NCBI GenBank assembly: GCA_016719635.1
Contig: JADJYT010000016.1
Coordinates: 186,001 to 250,000 of the forward strand
DNA length: 64,000 bases
From: Sphingobacteriales bacterium
Lineage (GTDB): Bacteria > Bacteroidota > Bacteroidia > Chitinophagales > JADIYW01
Reading direction: 5' to 3'
The position numbers were made by a program, and so were the translations under genes. How positions within the stretch are numbered: the first letter of the stretch is position 1; the number at the start of each line of letters is the position of its first letter. The notes beneath the pieces are model-generated. The model was not told the origin of the DNA. It did not search any database and saw nothing but the letters and a program-made list of their open reading frames with translations. Of this stretch, positions 63,549 through 64,000 are shown piece after piece.

Positions 63549-64000
63549 TTATGCTAAAATTTTTCCTAATTGTAAAACCTTCTTAAGGTGTGATTCCCTT
63601 TTGTCTTCTGTAATATTCCTTATGGGCGAAAACACCGTCACCCTTACCGGGGTGATTCCGCAAAACTGTAAAATGGTTCTCTTTAATTGGTTTATCCCCG
63701 GATTGCCATAGACCAGCCTGAAATACCAATATGGAGTATCCATTGTACAAATAATATGAGCTGATCTTCCAGTTAACAATTTATCCCACCAGACAGAATT
63801 TTCCTTATACTGAAAGGCAAATCCCGGCAAAAAGAGTCTGTCAAAAAAACCTTTCATCATTGCCGGCATACCACCCCACCAGATTGGAAAAACAAAGACC
63901 AAATGCTCCGCCCATTTTATCTTTTCCCATGCATCCAGCAAATCCGGTTCAAGCTCCGTGCGTTTCTGATAACCATATGGAAGATTCGGACTGAATTGTA
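63549..64000 (-). CDS. NAD(P)H dehydrogenase (quinone)-like flavoprotein, N-terminus outside window
   Basis: A flavodoxin-fold oxidoreductase cut by the right edge; about 150 residues are visible. Reading starts inside the gene with NLPYGYQKRTELEPDLL, then FVFPIWWGGMPAMMKGFFDR, the FMN-binding loop typical of NQO/MdaB proteins, and ends LGKILA. It probably reduces quinones with NAD(P)H by two electrons. Same strand as mvaA, with 13 bases between the two genes. Confidence 0.82.
   Translation of the reverse strand, partial: QFSPNLPYGYQKRTELEPDLLDAWEKIKWAEHLVFVFPIWWGGMPAMMKGFFDRLFLPGFAFQYKENSVWWDKLLTGRSAHIICTMDTPYWYFRLVYGNPGINQLKRTILQFCGITPVRVTVFSPIRNITEDKRESHLKKVLQLGKILA

Overview
The window reads as ordinary chromosome from a member of the Bacteroidota, probably a Chitinophagales/Sphingobacteriales-type environmental bacterium (rank inferred, not proven). 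The lineage evidence is: -7 boxes of the TAnnTTTG type upstream of several genes; methionine synthase and transketolase each split into two adjacent genes; a GYDIA-type GHMP kinase beside a degradative-type HMG-CoA reductase; an ECF sigma factor followed by a membrane protein and a 'sensor of ECF-type sigma factor'; and a fused IcmF-type acyl-CoA mutase. No rRNA, tRNA, CRISPR array, prophage or intact insertion sequence was seen.

Layout. 1-6.1 kb (minus): a large alpha-2-macroglobulin-like protein cut by the left edge, a DUF3089 hydrolase and a double-AAA CbxX-type ATPase. 6.1-13.8 kb: thiL, a DUF4377/META lipoprotein-like protein, TspO, a TRIC-like channel, a guanine deaminase, a PiT phosphate transporter with its DUF47 partner, and Kup. 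13.8-20.1 kb: a one-carbon/methionine block with a PA0069-type radical SAM protein, metF, and a SAM-I riboswitch in front of split metH. A hairpin-forming inverted-repeat element lies between the metH halves and a half copy of it lies inside the second half. 20.1-22 kb: a decayed stretch with a secreted-protein fragment, small repeats and a HigBA toxin-antitoxin pair.

22-34.5 kb: a CoA-transferase, an S8 protease lipoprotein, a voltage-sensor-like membrane protein, a serine hydrolase, DinB, a U32 peptidase overlapping a ferredoxin, a pectinacetylesterase-like lipoprotein and IcmF. 34.6-36.2 kb is an AT-rich islet with an unknown membrane protein and an HTH-phosphoribosyltransferase fusion carrying its own palindromic operator. 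36.3-42 kb: an AsmA-like protein, split transketolase, and a fatty-acid hydroxylase fused to two CDGSH iron-sulfur motifs. 42-51.6 kb is a catabolic region: M19-type dipeptidase, amidase, sulfatase, a class II aldolase with a metal-site-less paralogue, an FGGY sugar kinase and a class III aminotransferase, with a divergent Crp/Fnr-type regulator. 51.6-64 kb: an ECF sigma operon, a lipoprotein gene broken by three frameshifts, RecQ, mannose-1-phosphate guanylyltransferase, an APC permease, a DEAD/DEAH helicase, mevalonate-pathway genes and a quinone-reductase-like flavoprotein cut by the right edge.

Best leads for something undescribed: the aminotransferase-kinase-aldolase locus with its degenerate aldolase; the HTH-PRTase gene and operator; heptamer tandem repeats inside two coding frames; the repeat element associated with metH; and the pore-less voltage-sensor-like protein behind a 28-bp perfect palindrome. 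All functional statements come from reading motifs by eye; no database search was possible.
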